This document shows positions 21,609 to 31,717 of a stretch of 64,000 nt of DNA, in pieces. The translations under genes and the position numbers were made by a program. The DNA comes from Gliomastix tumulicola (Eukaryota > Ascomycota > Sordariomycetes > Hypocreales > Bionectriaceae): positions 2,639,289 to 2,703,288 of the forward strand of contig BCHX01000003.1 of the NCBI GenBank assembly GCA_001599755.1, written 5' to 3'. The notes beneath the pieces were generated by a model. That model was given only the letters and a program-made list of their open reading frames with translations, ran no database searches and had not been told where the DNA came from. Numbering within the stretch: the stretch's first letter is position 1; every line of letters begins with the position of its first letter.

Positions 21609-22834
21609 GGCTGGCGCATCTCTCGGTTGCTGTCCTACGTGCTGAAAGGGAGGTCAGGGGAGTCGGAAGGGCGAGTCGAGCCCGTTGGCCGGCTTGGGAA
21701 GGGCGGAGGGAAGGAGGGTTGATTGTAGATCAATTGCCAGACAAAAATTGGACACGACAATATACCTCCGTATTGGCGACACGGAGTTGAGACCGGCTTG
21801 GCGGGATTGGTCTGGAACCGCAAAAGCTTCAGGAGGCCAAGCACGGTAAAAAAAAAAAATGCACAAAGAAAGAGGAGACACTGGTGATGATGGTTTTTCA
21901 CAATTATTCTCGCATTACCGGTAATATTTTCCATCTTCTCAGCAGAACCATTCCAGGACAGGGAGGCACGAAGTCTGGCTGCCAGGGGCACTGTCGTATC
22001 CCTAGAATTATGAGGTTCTAGACTTCCCACAACACGCCTTACCAAATTAGGGCATCGTCGTCGATCGGTTCCGTCCGAGCTCGCGTGCCTCCAAAGAGGC
22101 TTGAAATGCTTCAGCCGCATGTTCTCTAGCTTAGGCCTATCTCAAGCGGCAGTAACGACTGTGTTTTGCATTGTCTTAACAAATGTCAAGCTATCGAGGG
22201 AGCGACTAAAGGTCAGGTCTAATGTCAAAGTTCTATCTTGTCTGTTAGCCCGTGGGCAAGGCTCTTCCATGGTTACCCACGAGAGGCCTGAAATCAACTG
22301 TTGTGCACAACTCTACGTCAATGAATCTTCGCGCAGGTGATCCTCTCGAAATCGGATCATCGCCCACGGTCGTTTGATCGAATTGTCTCGCAAAAACTTC
22401 TATCCCGAAGATCGGGGCTGCTCTTCCTCCACCAACTGGTACTAATATTGTCGGTACGCGTATGTTACTTGACGAGGTTGTTGAAAACTCCGGGCGCGGT
22501 GTAATCGACTGGCTGCTGTTAAACGCAGTATTTTTTTTTGGGGTGCCGCGGTCAAGACACAGATGTCATGATAACTGGGACACGTCGGCGATGGGCGATC
22601 GAGACTGGTCGCTCTGTTCTATACTGGGTCTCAGTCAAAGACTGAAACTGATGAACAGGGGGCGCCACAAAGTCGGCGACACTTTGGCTCATCGATGAGT
22701 CTCCTGTGGTTGCAACAAGAGTTCGTTCGATCGGATGGGAACGTCCGGGATGCGTGCGAATGATTGCCACAGCCATGAGAATGGATGCAGCTCTCAGCTT
22801 TGCACGAGGATGCGCTTCTGAGCCGGTTGTCACC
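21609..22834. other. Intergenic region between the GH47 and UPF1 genes
   Basis: Promoter side of the mannosidase gene and 3' side of UPF1. Contains short poly-A/T runs (about 21847-21860, 22532-22540). No gene supported. Confidence 0.45.
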
Positions 22835-25800
22835 TCAATCATAACCTGCGCCAACCTGGCTATGGAAGGCGGTGCTGATGCTCTTCTCGTCGTCGTCATA
22901 TCGTCGCCCATACCCGCTTCCGCCTCCCATGCGACCGTTGCTCTCCACATACTGTTTCAGATTGAGACGATCACTCTGATTGTATGAAAGAGCACGCATG
23001 CCCGATACAGCATCGTGGAGACCAGCCCCCAGGCTAACTCCACCCTGGCCGACACCTTTGCTCCCAATGACACTGTTGGTCGTGTCCGTGAACTCAGAGT
23101 TGGCAACGCTCTCGCCAGCCACGCTCTCTGCTCCACGGCCTCGAGCCTTGCCACCTCGCCCGGGAGCAGGGACTCCAGGAAGACCGGGCCACTGCTCAGG
23201 ATTGAAGTTGGAGAACATGCTGGGGAACGCGGTACCAAGTGCTGCGCCCCCGAAGGCAGAGCCGTGAACGGACGAGACGTCGTCGGGGATGTAAGAGACC
23301 ACAGAGCCGGTATCAAGGTCGCGCGAGCTTGGGCCGTAGTAAGGAGCGCTAGTTTGTCTGCTGGCGCCATACTGCATCTGGCGGTTGTTCTTTTGGCGGT
23401 AGCTCGGCTTAGGACGACTGAACTGTAGCAGGTCGGGCTTCAGGTTGGTCAGAGGTCCCTCAACGAAGCACTTCTGGTCCTTGAAGTGAACAAGGAGGCT
23501 GTGCCAGAGCTCGTGCTTAGAAAGCACCTTTGGGTTTCCGAGAATAACAAGTCCGTACTTCGCCCGAGTCAGGGCGACATTGAGTCGGCGCGGGTCGGAC
23601 AAGAAGCCGATACCCTGGTTATCGTTCGATCGCACGCAAGAGAGGACAATGAAGTCCTTCTCGCGGCCCTGGAAAGCATCAACCGAAGCAACCTCGACCT
23701 CCTTGTACATATCCTTGTTGTACTGGCCCAAGTTCTGCATCGTCGTCACAATGTAGCTCCTTTGCCCTTCGTAGGGCGTGATGACACCAATGTCAGATGG
23801 CTTCACACCAGCCTTGAAGAAGCGTGAGATAGCCTTCTCGACATTGGCAGCCTCGGTGCGGTTGAGATACGAAGTTCCAGAGGCCGAAATCTCTTCGTTG
23901 CCCATGTTCGACCAAAACATCATGGGAGTATCAGGAAGTGGCCAAGGGAAATCGACGTCCCTTCGCACACGATCCTCAACCGTAATGCCATTCTGAAGAG
24001 AACCACCATAAAACATGTTCGAGGCGAACTCCGAAAGGCACGGGTGCATTCGGTACTGCATCTTGAGCATGTGAGGCTTGGTTCCCAGGTGAATGAGACG
24101 CTCAAACAGAGACTGGTTGAGACCGGCCTTGGCTGCGATCTTGTTCATGATGACCGGGCCCAACTGTTGATGGTCACCAACAAAGACGACTTGCTTGCAT
24201 CCAAGAACCAGCGGGATCATGCACTCAGGCTCGGCGGATTGCGTCGACTCGTCGATGAGAACATTGCGGAACTTCATCTTGGATAGGCGTGGATCGCCAG
24301 CACCGACGCAAGTACAGCAAACGACGTCAGCACTGTTGAGGATTTCCCGCTCAGCAGCCTTGGTCAACTGCCTGTACTTCTTCTCATCCTGGCTGGAAAG
24401 CTCTCCAGTCTCAGTCTTGAGTCGAGCCAGCTTGACGAGCTCGCTACTATGCTCCGACATTCGGACCTGTTCGTGAAGGGCTAGGAAACCCACGGACGAC
24501 TCAACATCCTCGCGTGACTTGGCCGTCAATCGCACAACCTTAAGTCCAGTCTTATGAATGCGCTCGCAGAGCTGATCAACAGCGACGTTAGAAGGAGCGC
24601 AGACCAGAACTGGGTTGCCAGTCGTCTTCGCCAGGTGGTAAATAATTGTTGCAGAGGTCACCGTTTTGCCCGTTCCAGGAGGCCCTTGAATGAGACTCAG
24701 AGGGCTCTGCAGACAGTTCCGAATAGCATCAACCTGACTGGAGTTGAGGTCTGGGAGACCAGGAGCCGACCACTTCTTAGGGAGGACGATCTTCGATGGC
24801 TGAACCTTAACATCATGACCCAGCAGAAAATGGAAGATGTAGCCAGAGACACTCATATCCTCCACAGCAAACGTCTTCATGGCAAGCTGCATTCGGTCAT
24901 ATGAAGTCGCCTTCCAGACGTAATCAGCCGAGAATCCGAATGTGCAGTCTGTGGGGATGGACTTCTCGCTTCCCGTCTTTCTCAGCTCCAGAGAGATTTG
25001 GTCCGACTGGTTGTTGGGAATCTTGATAACATAGCCAACTCCTTCCCACGGAGCTCGGAGCTCTCCTTTGTACCTGAGTCGCATTTCGTCTCCAACAGCT
25101 AGCTTGACGTCGCCAGACTCGATTTTCTGGAGGTTGAAGCTGACAACATGCTTGTTGTTGAGACCTTCGCTCCACGTGACGGTAAGCTCATCTTCGGACT
25201 GTGCTTCTTTGAGCTTCTTATCGTAATCGGACTCCATCTTGACGAGCGGACCAAAGATAGTCTGATACTGGAAAGCATCTTCGTACCGCAGCATCACGGG
25301 CTCGGGGTCAGCTTCGGCCGTGGTTGACTCCGTCAGCTGAACAACATCGACTTCAGGGTTATCCTTCCACCTCTCCTCCAGAGTAGCGATCGTGCTGGCC
25401 GTCAGGTGTCGGGCGCGGAGCAGCTCAGCATCGCTGGGTGGAGCGACGAGCCAGGGGAGAAAGGCCCTCTCCTCGATCAGCGGCTCCCATCGGGAAATAT
25501 CCCAGTTCATGTCTTTGTTGGAGCTCGCAGAGGCGCAGGGCTGTCGGCAGAGGAGAACCACGACGGTGTCCGATTTCGCAGGAATGAAGCCGAGCAGGAA
25601 GGCATTCTTTGTTCCGCAATTGTAGCACTCCAGGATTGTATCTCCAAGGGGAGACTCGGGATGAAGCTGGACTTCTTTGTGACGGGCTCGGACAAGGTGG
25701 TGGACGATATGGGATGATTTGCCGTTGACGCGAGCAGCGCAGAACCACTTGTCGCAGCCCAAGCATTTGACGACGGAGTTGGGCGAGTGGATTCCGCAGT

Positions 25801-26147
25801 ATCTGTGCCCTCAAATCAGTATATGCTCTAGTTGCCTCTTCCACGCGATGTATGGTTGCCTACGCGCAAGCATGGGCAGGAAGATCTTGTTCCTCCTCCT
25901 GCTTAATATTCAATCTGTCGAGGCCGGCGATTCCACCACTCCCAATGCTGCGGTTGTCGTCATCTTCGAAAGCGTCCGTTTGGGTGCCGTCCCCGTCCGA
26001 TCGGCGCTGGCCGTTGGTGGCTGGGAACTTCCCATAGTGCAAGTTCCCGTCGGCGTCAAGAGTAGACAGGTCGTCGGTGCCACCATTAATGGCCGAGCCA
26101 GAGTCGGGGGTGAAATGGTTGCCTACACCAGCGAATGCAGTATCCAT
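22835..26147 (-). CDS. upf1: ATP-dependent RNA helicase UPF1 (nonsense-mediated decay)
   Basis: Exons 25864-26147 and 22835-25802; the 61-bp intron splits the zinc region, and joining restores HACAYCGIHSPNSVVKC. The product is 1,083 residues, as expected. ATG 26147 (MDTAFAGVGNHFTPDSG) is the conventional start, but an upstream exon may join in frame (see the ORF at 26286). Order: acidic N-terminus; Cys/His-rich domain about 95-240 that binds UPF2; 1B stalk; SF1 helicase core with Walker A GPPGTGKT (about 468-475), APSNVAVDQLCERI, Walker B LIDESTQSAEPE, GDHQQLGPVI, MQYRMHP, SVDAFQGREKDFIVLSCVRS and NVALTRAKYGLVILGN; then a Gly/Arg/Ser-rich tail with an SQ site near the end (HSQVGAGYD). UPF1 is the cytoplasmic, ATP-driven core of nonsense-mediated mRNA decay. 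It is divergent from IMP4, from which it is separated by about 690 bp. Confidence 0.96.
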
Positions 26148-26285
26148 CTTGGTAGTGAACTGGCAGACCAAGTGTTGTCGGTAGGTACGCGAAAGCCGGG
26201 GTGGCTGAGGGTTCGGTGCGTGAGCTGTTTTGCCGCCCAGTCAGCATCTCTACAGGGAGGCTACGGACGGTGACACAACCCCCCA

Positions 26286-26675
26286 TCAATGCGATCGCGC
26301 GGGCAGTTGCGCAAGATTGTGCCTACCTTTGTGGTTGTCCCTGTCTTGTATGAACAAGTGACCAGGAACGCGTTTGTAGGGCGTGCCCTGAAGGGTTCGC
26401 AAGAGATCTGATTTGGTGCCGAGGATTTCGGTGAGCCTCACATCATCGCCACGAAGGGATGCGCCAGCGGAGACCCAGTGCAGGATAACCGATGTCTTGA
26501 GTGGCTGTTGACTTTTGATGCCAGAATCAGGTCGCGGAACCTGAACAGATACAGGAAAACGAGAGTGGCTCTGGCGGCACGGCGTGTTGAGAGTTTGTAG
26601 CTGCGGTGGCACAATAACAGCCCTCTTTGCGTCTTCGCACTGAACGAGTTTGATGCTGATATGGTGGTGGGACAT
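26286..26675 (-). CDS. Uncertain ORF: separate small gene or upstream in-frame exon of UPF1
   Basis: A 129-codon frame opens at ATG 26675 in a favourable context (AAAAAATGTCC) and reads MSHHHISIKLVQCEDAKRAV to PGHLFIQDRDNHK, with ordinary codon choice and no recognised domain. A GTAGGC donor follows DNHK, and a GCTGAC branch point with an AAACAG acceptor lies about 90 nt on. Splicing there (phase 1) continues as AHAPNPQPPRLSRTYRQH and runs in frame into the UPF1 ATG at 26147. So it may be an N-terminal extension of UPF1, a short ORF in its leader, or chance. The in-frame match alone has a one-in-three chance. I do not assign a function. Confidence 0.3.
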   Translation of the reverse strand: MSHHHISIKLVQCEDAKRAVIVPPQLQTLNTPCRQSHSRFPVSVQVPRPDSGIKSQQPLKTSVILHWVSAGASLRGDDVRLTEILGTKSDLLRTLQGTPYKRVPGHLFIQDRDNHKGRHNLAQLPARSH

Positions 26676-26690
26676 TTTTTACTCCCACGT

Positions 26691-26737
26691 GATAAGGGAT
26701 TCCGAGCTATCGATAAGACCCAACCGCCAGCGATAAG
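26691..26737 (+). promoter_or_regulatory. Three GATAAG motifs at about 20-bp spacing, plus a CACGTG box
   Basis: GATAAG occurs at 26691-26696, 26712-26717 and 26732-26737, all in the same orientation and 20-21 bp apart. A CACGTG palindrome (26686-26691) touches the first. They sit 100-150 bp before the IMP4 start and just upstream of the ATG at 26675, so they may serve both directions. The motif fits GATA zinc-finger factors (HGATAR), but which factor binds is unknown. Confidence 0.4.
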
Positions 26738-26836
26738 CCTCGTCATGGTGGGCTGCAGAAAAAAAAAGTTCAGAGGGCAGGAGATCCGCTGCATGGACCT
26801 ACCTTACATTCTCGCAAAACCACCCAATTCGACAGC

Positions 26837-27730
26837 ATGATTCGCAAGCAAGCTCGCCAGAGGCGAGACTACCTACACCGCCGTGCCCTCCTCCTACGGG
26901 ATGCCGAGATCAGCGAGAAGAGGGCCAAGCTGCGCTCAGCCTTGGCTTCGGGGAAACCCTTGGACCCTGAGATCGCGAACGACAAGGCCCTGCGACAGGA
27001 TTTCCAGTACGACGAGTCGCGGGATGCGACGACGAACGAGCAGCTCGACCTCGATGATGAGTGGGCGCAGGTGTCGGGAATCGTAGATCCCCGCGTCCTC
27101 GTCACGACCAGTCGAGACCCGTCCACACGACTGGGCGCCTTCTCGAAGGAGATCCGGCTGCTGCTGCCGACGGCGGTGCGACTCAACAGAGGCAACCTGA
27201 TCCTGCCGGATCTTGTGCAGTCTGCGCAGTCGGCCGGGCTTACAGATATTGTCCTCGTACACGAAACGAGAGGAACGCCGAACGCCATGACGTTGTCGCA
27301 TCTTCCACACGGGCCGACTCTCTCCTTCTCTCTTCATAACGTGGTCCTGCGACATGACATCCCCGGAAGCATCCGCGGCACAGTCAGCGAATCATACCCT
27401 CATCTCATATTTGATGGGTTCACGACCAGACTGGGCGAGCGAGTGGTCAGGGCCCTCAAGCACATCTTCCCGCCGCGGGAGCCTATTACCAGCAAGAACA
27501 AGGTCGGCAACAGGGTGGTGACTTTCAAAAACATCGACGACAGCATCGAGGTACGGCATCACGTGTTTGTACGGACAGGGTACGACAGCGTTGAGTTGGC
27601 GGAAGTTGGTCCGAGGATGACGATGAGATTGTTTGAGATCCGAGGCGGGACTCTGGAGAACAAGGATGGGGATGTCGAATGGCACCTCACCCAGTACACG
27701 CGGACGGCCAAGAAGAAGAACTACCTGTGA
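26837..27730 (+). CDS. imp4: U3 snoRNP protein IMP4 (Brix domain)
   Basis: Intronless, 297 residues, close to the usual length of about 290. The N-terminus MIRKQARQRRDYLHRRALLL is the conserved basic helix of IMP4. The Brix domain starts near residue 85 (DPRVLVTTSRDPSTRLGAFS) and includes LILPDLVQSAQSAGLTDIVLVHETRG, GPTLSFSLHNVVLRHDI, YPHLIFDGFTTRLGERV and TFKNIDDSIEVRHHVFVR; it closes with VEWHLTQYTRTAKKKNYL. IMP4 works with IMP3 and MPP10 in the nucleolar small-subunit processome, promoting base pairing of U3 snoRNA with pre-rRNA for the early 18S cleavages. The start is the first ATG of the frame. It is divergent from UPF1 and probably shares promoter DNA with it. Confidence 0.96.
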   Translation: MIRKQARQRRDYLHRRALLLRDAEISEKRAKLRSALASGKPLDPEIANDKALRQDFQYDESRDATTNEQLDLDDEWAQVSGIVDPRVLVTTSRDPSTRLGAFSKEIRLLLPTAVRLNRGNLILPDLVQSAQSAGLTDIVLVHETRGTPNAMTLSHLPHGPTLSFSLHNVVLRHDIPGSIRGTVSESYPHLIFDGFTTRLGERVVRALKHIFPPREPITSKNKVGNRVVTFKNIDDSIEVRHHVFVRTGYDSVELAEVGPRMTMRLFEIRGGTLENKDGDVEWHLTQYTRTAKKKNYL

Positions 27731-29573
27731 GCGCTGGGTGGCAAATGGCCCAGCAGACGCACCACTGTCCGGACGGTCCAGCGTCGCTGGACATGCAGAA
27801 GCCCCCCCGCGCGGGGGGCACGCTGCAGAGAACTTCGTCCCTCACACAGCCCCGATGATCGGACCCTTGCGAACGCATCCCACCAAGGACCTCCACGAAG
27901 TACCTTGACTCGATGAGGAGGCTGCCATGACCTCGATCTTCAGGAACACCTAGCGATGATATATGCTAGATGAGGACCAATTTGACGGTTGATGGTGTTG
28001 AGGAAATAAGCCGTTGCCTAGAATGTATGGAACAAAGGTGACCGTCGGCGCGGCTTACAACAAGCCATCTGTACCATTAGTGTCTAGTTGCGGGGGAGGA
28101 GGTATGGCAAACATAAAATGCCCATTGGCTAATGATGGCCAATTCCTCATGGGCGTTCACTACTAGGTAGAGGCAGTAGAATGGCGAGTTCGGATAACGA
28201 GAATATGACATTTCAAGTTAATACCCACACCGTCTCCAGCTCAACTGATGTTAACAACCAACGCCAGTACCGACCGCAGCAGGAATATTGCGCAAGAGTG
28301 TGGCTGACCAAAATTAGGTATCAACACGGCCCGGTAATCATTCCATGTTGTACTGCCAATGGCCCACGAGCGAGCCTTGTTCCCTCTTGCGCAACCAACA
28401 CGCACAAGCGCCGCCATAGCCACAGCTCCGGCTTGTGGGCTAACGACCATGTCTGCTCAAGCCCCAGCCTAGCGTCTCCTCCATTTCGCGACGCAGCGAA
28501 TGAAAGCGATGCAATTCAGCAGCCTCGCCACCAGAGACGCACCCGCCACGAGGCTCGTCGCATTGTGTTTCGTTTCCCCCGCGTGTCTCTCTCTTTTTTT
28601 TATTTTTAGGCGACAAGACAGGCATCGGCGAAAAGCAGACACAGCACTACTCTCCGGAGCTGCTCGAGGTGTGGATCCGAGCCTGCCGAACATCCCAGGC
28701 AGATGACATGACAGGGAGGGAGCCACTTGCCAAATGGGCTGCTTATGGTACCCTCGCAATTAATTGACTGATGACTCTTTGTCGGATGACAAACCTCGAG
28801 GCGGCCGTTTTCCCCAAGGTCCGACCCCCGTCCCAATGCTCCCGGGCAGCCGCCCTCCATCCGTAGCAGGTTTGTACAGCGGCCATTATGAGCCACCCGA
28901 GGCAGCATGTAGATCGCCGAGTCAAGTGACGTCGTCTCCTCACTGGCCGAAAATGTCTGTGCCATTGTTCCCCACCGCCCGGTCCAGACTAGCCGTTGAC
29001 AGAAAAAGAGCGGTCGCACTCGCACCGACTCAGCGGGGCTCGTTTTTATGTCCACGGTCCGAAAGGAAGCAGAAAATGCGCAGCAAGCTTCTCGCGGTTG
29101 ACAATTGCGTCCCCACAACAGCACCAGGGTTGGGCGAACCCCCCAAAAGTGCAAGTTCAGCTGCTGCAGGTCGCTAAATAATAAGCAGCCCAGCAGCGCG
29201 CAGGATATTCATAGCCCGCTCGTCTGCTCACGCATTCTGCCGGTGAGATTCTTTTCTAGGCTCATCCTTTCTTCCCTTTTCCTCGTCGTCGTTCTGGAAT
29301 TGCACCCTTCGACGCGCTTCGTGCCATTTCTACTGCGGAATAAGGACGGAGCTACTATAGCTACCTTTGTACCTACCTGGTGATCTCATCCGCCTTCAAT
29401 CGCTTTTAAGCTTCACGGTTCGGTAGCTCGGACATTCCAAAGCTGCGGCGGCTTCGCTTCGCTTCGCTTTGCTTGCCAGAGGCGATCGGTCTCGTTTCGT
29501 CCAAAGACATACAACCATCTCGGCAGGAGAGTCGTTTCCCATACCCAATTCACAGTCAACAACCTCAGTCACA
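27731..29573. other. Intergenic region upstream of the syntaxin gene
   Basis: No gene supported; a 182-codon minus-strand frame at 28606-29154 shows no domain. Just before the syntaxin gene are pyrimidine-rich DNA and a GCTTC pentamer repeat (about 29451-29469), probably leader or core promoter. Confidence 0.45.
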
Positions 29574-30765
29574 ATGTCGTACGGCCAATACGATCGGAAT
29601 CCGTACCACCAGGGCCCGGCGCAGGAGTCCGGCTACACCGAGGTATGAAGTGAAGCAAGCCCATCAGCCCGCAAACACCGCAATCATCCATCTGCCACCC
29701 TTCTTCTGTTCCGCCTTTGCGTTTTGCGCACGGGAAAGCTGACACGATGCCCGTCTCCCCGGCGCGGACGACACAGCAGAACCCCTACGCCACGGAGCCG
29801 CAGCAGCCGCAGCAGCCCAACCAGTATGAGCTGCAGGACTACGGCAACAGCAACACCAACGGCGCCTACGAGCCGGCGCCCGCCGCGGTGCTGTCGCAGC
29901 AGGATTTCCTGAGCCGCGTGCAGAGCCTCCGCGACGACATCAAGGGCCTGACCAACGACGTCGACTACATCGGGCAGCTGCACCAGCGCACGCTGAGCAG
30001 CACCGACGGCGGGCAGACGCAGGCGCAGCTGGAGCAGTACGTCTCGCAGACGCAGATCCGCAACACGGCTATCAAGGACGGCATCAAGGGCCTCGAGCGC
30101 GACCTCGCCAAGACCACCGACGCCTCGCGCAACACCAAGAACACCCAGCTGCAGTCCCTGCGCACCTTCTTCAAGGCCGAGCTCGACAAGTACCAGAGCA
30201 TAGAGCGCGACTACCAGCAGCGGTACCGCGAGCAGATCGCGCGCCAGTACCGCATCGTCAACCCGGATGCGTCCGAGGCCGAGGTGCAGGAGGCCACCGA
30301 GGCGGACTGGGGCAATGAGGGCGTCTTCCAGGCAGCGGTATGTGAACCAATTCGCGACCGGGTCGTCCGGACAGGCTTTCATGTTTCCTTTTTTTTTTTA
30401 GCTGACATTTGACGCGACAGCTACGAACCAACCGGACTGGCCACGCGAGCTCCGTCCTCGGCAACGTCCGAGCCCGGCACAACGAGCTCCAGCGCATCGA
30501 GAAGACCCTCTTCGAGCTCGCCGCGCTGTACCAGGACCTCGCGACCGTCGTCGAGCAGCAGGACCCCGTCATCCAGACGGCCGAGTACAACGCCCAGAAC
30601 ACCGTCGAGAACATCGAGAAGGGCAACGAGCAGGTCGAGCAGGCCAACAAGCACGCCCGCAACCGCCGCAAGCTCAAGTGGTGGTGCGCCTTCATCGTCT
30701 TCCTCATCGTCCTGGCCATCGCCCTCGGTGTCGGTCTTGGTGTCGCCTTGACGAACAAAAATTAG
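29574..30765 (+). CDS. Plasma-membrane t-SNARE, syntaxin 1 / Sso1-Psy1 type
   Basis: Exons 29574-29642, 29777-30337 and 30421-30765, all joined in phase 0; 324 residues. The first exon gives only MSYGQYDRNPYHQGP and a few more residues. The second intron has a TTTTTTTTTAG just before its CTGAC branch point, so the functional acceptor is the later CGACAG at 30420. The product has a Gln/Pro-rich N-terminus, an Habc-type helical region (DFLSRVQSLRDDIKGLTNDV ... LRTFFKAELDKYQSIERDYQ), the Qa-SNARE motif (about 240-295, containing LATVVEQQDPVIQTAEYN and the conserved glutamines) and a single C-terminal membrane anchor (WWCAFIVFLIVLAIALGVGLGV). It mediates fusion of secretory vesicles with the plasma membrane together with SNAP-25-like Sec9 and synaptobrevin. 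Convergent with TOM70. Confidence 0.94.
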
Positions 30766-31717
30766 AAAGGTTCGACGGCAGACCGGGAATCGCCCCGACC
30801 GCCCTGGAGAGACTGAAACACGCCCGCAGCAGCCCAACTGAACGGCGGCCGCCCCGCCAACAGTTTTTTTCATGCGGCAGGGAACGGTCTCGGAAGGAGG
30901 AAAACCGGCAAAACGAAAGGGACCAGTCTTAATCAACACCTCCCTGCGACTGTCCCGTCTAATATTTGACGCGCTATAGACCCAATGCTTTTACGATCGC
31001 TGTTTGCTTTTTGAAAATCATAGGTACTGAACATGAACATACCCTGGGTACAGATCCATGCCTGTCGAAGCAAGAATGAAGTTGGAATGGAAGGGGGGAA
31101 TGGTAGGGAAAAGGAGCGCTTGAAACATCATCTCATTGAGGTTGGATAGTGATTGGGTAGAGGATGGCCATACGCCTTCTCGCCCAGCTCCTGTATTTCT
31201 GTATGTAATGGACTTGATGTGGATTATGGAACGGCTTGCAATTTTACTTCATTATTCTAAGAGAACATGGGTTTATCATCCGATTTTACGAACAGGTAGT
31301 CCGTATACGTGCGATGTCTCAACTGGTGATGTCTCTCTTAAGTCAGGGTCCTACAGATATGTAATATACCATGTCTCGTGTAAGTATACCCGTTTGTGTA
31401 TACACACACATGTTCACGTCCCGAAGCACCGGGTAGCGAGTAGACCAGGCTGAGGGAGAGAGGAATATTATTGACAGTTTGATGACAGGTTCATCTGTTG
31501 ATATGGACCGAACAGTCCCCGACTCCAAAAACACTGGAAACAATAGCCCGGCAAGTTGCCCATGAATACACTGCCAAGCGGGCTGAAAACCAAGCCGTCG
31601 CCGACCAAAACACTACACGACCGCTATATCAAGACATGCGGCGTTCGTTCCAAATCTTCTTACAAGCAAGCACTCTGCCACGCCCCCGCCCCCCATCACA
31701 CATGATATGTCTATCGC
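30766..31717. other. Convergent intergenic region (syntaxin / TOM70 3' sides)
   Basis: Probably two 3' UTRs. AT-richer than its surroundings in 30960-31480. No gene or repeat recognised. Confidence 0.45.

Noticed and set aside
28606..29154. 182-codon minus-strand ORF upstream of the syntaxin gene
   Set aside because: No domain or conserved-looking sequence, and no splice signals linking it to further coding sequence.
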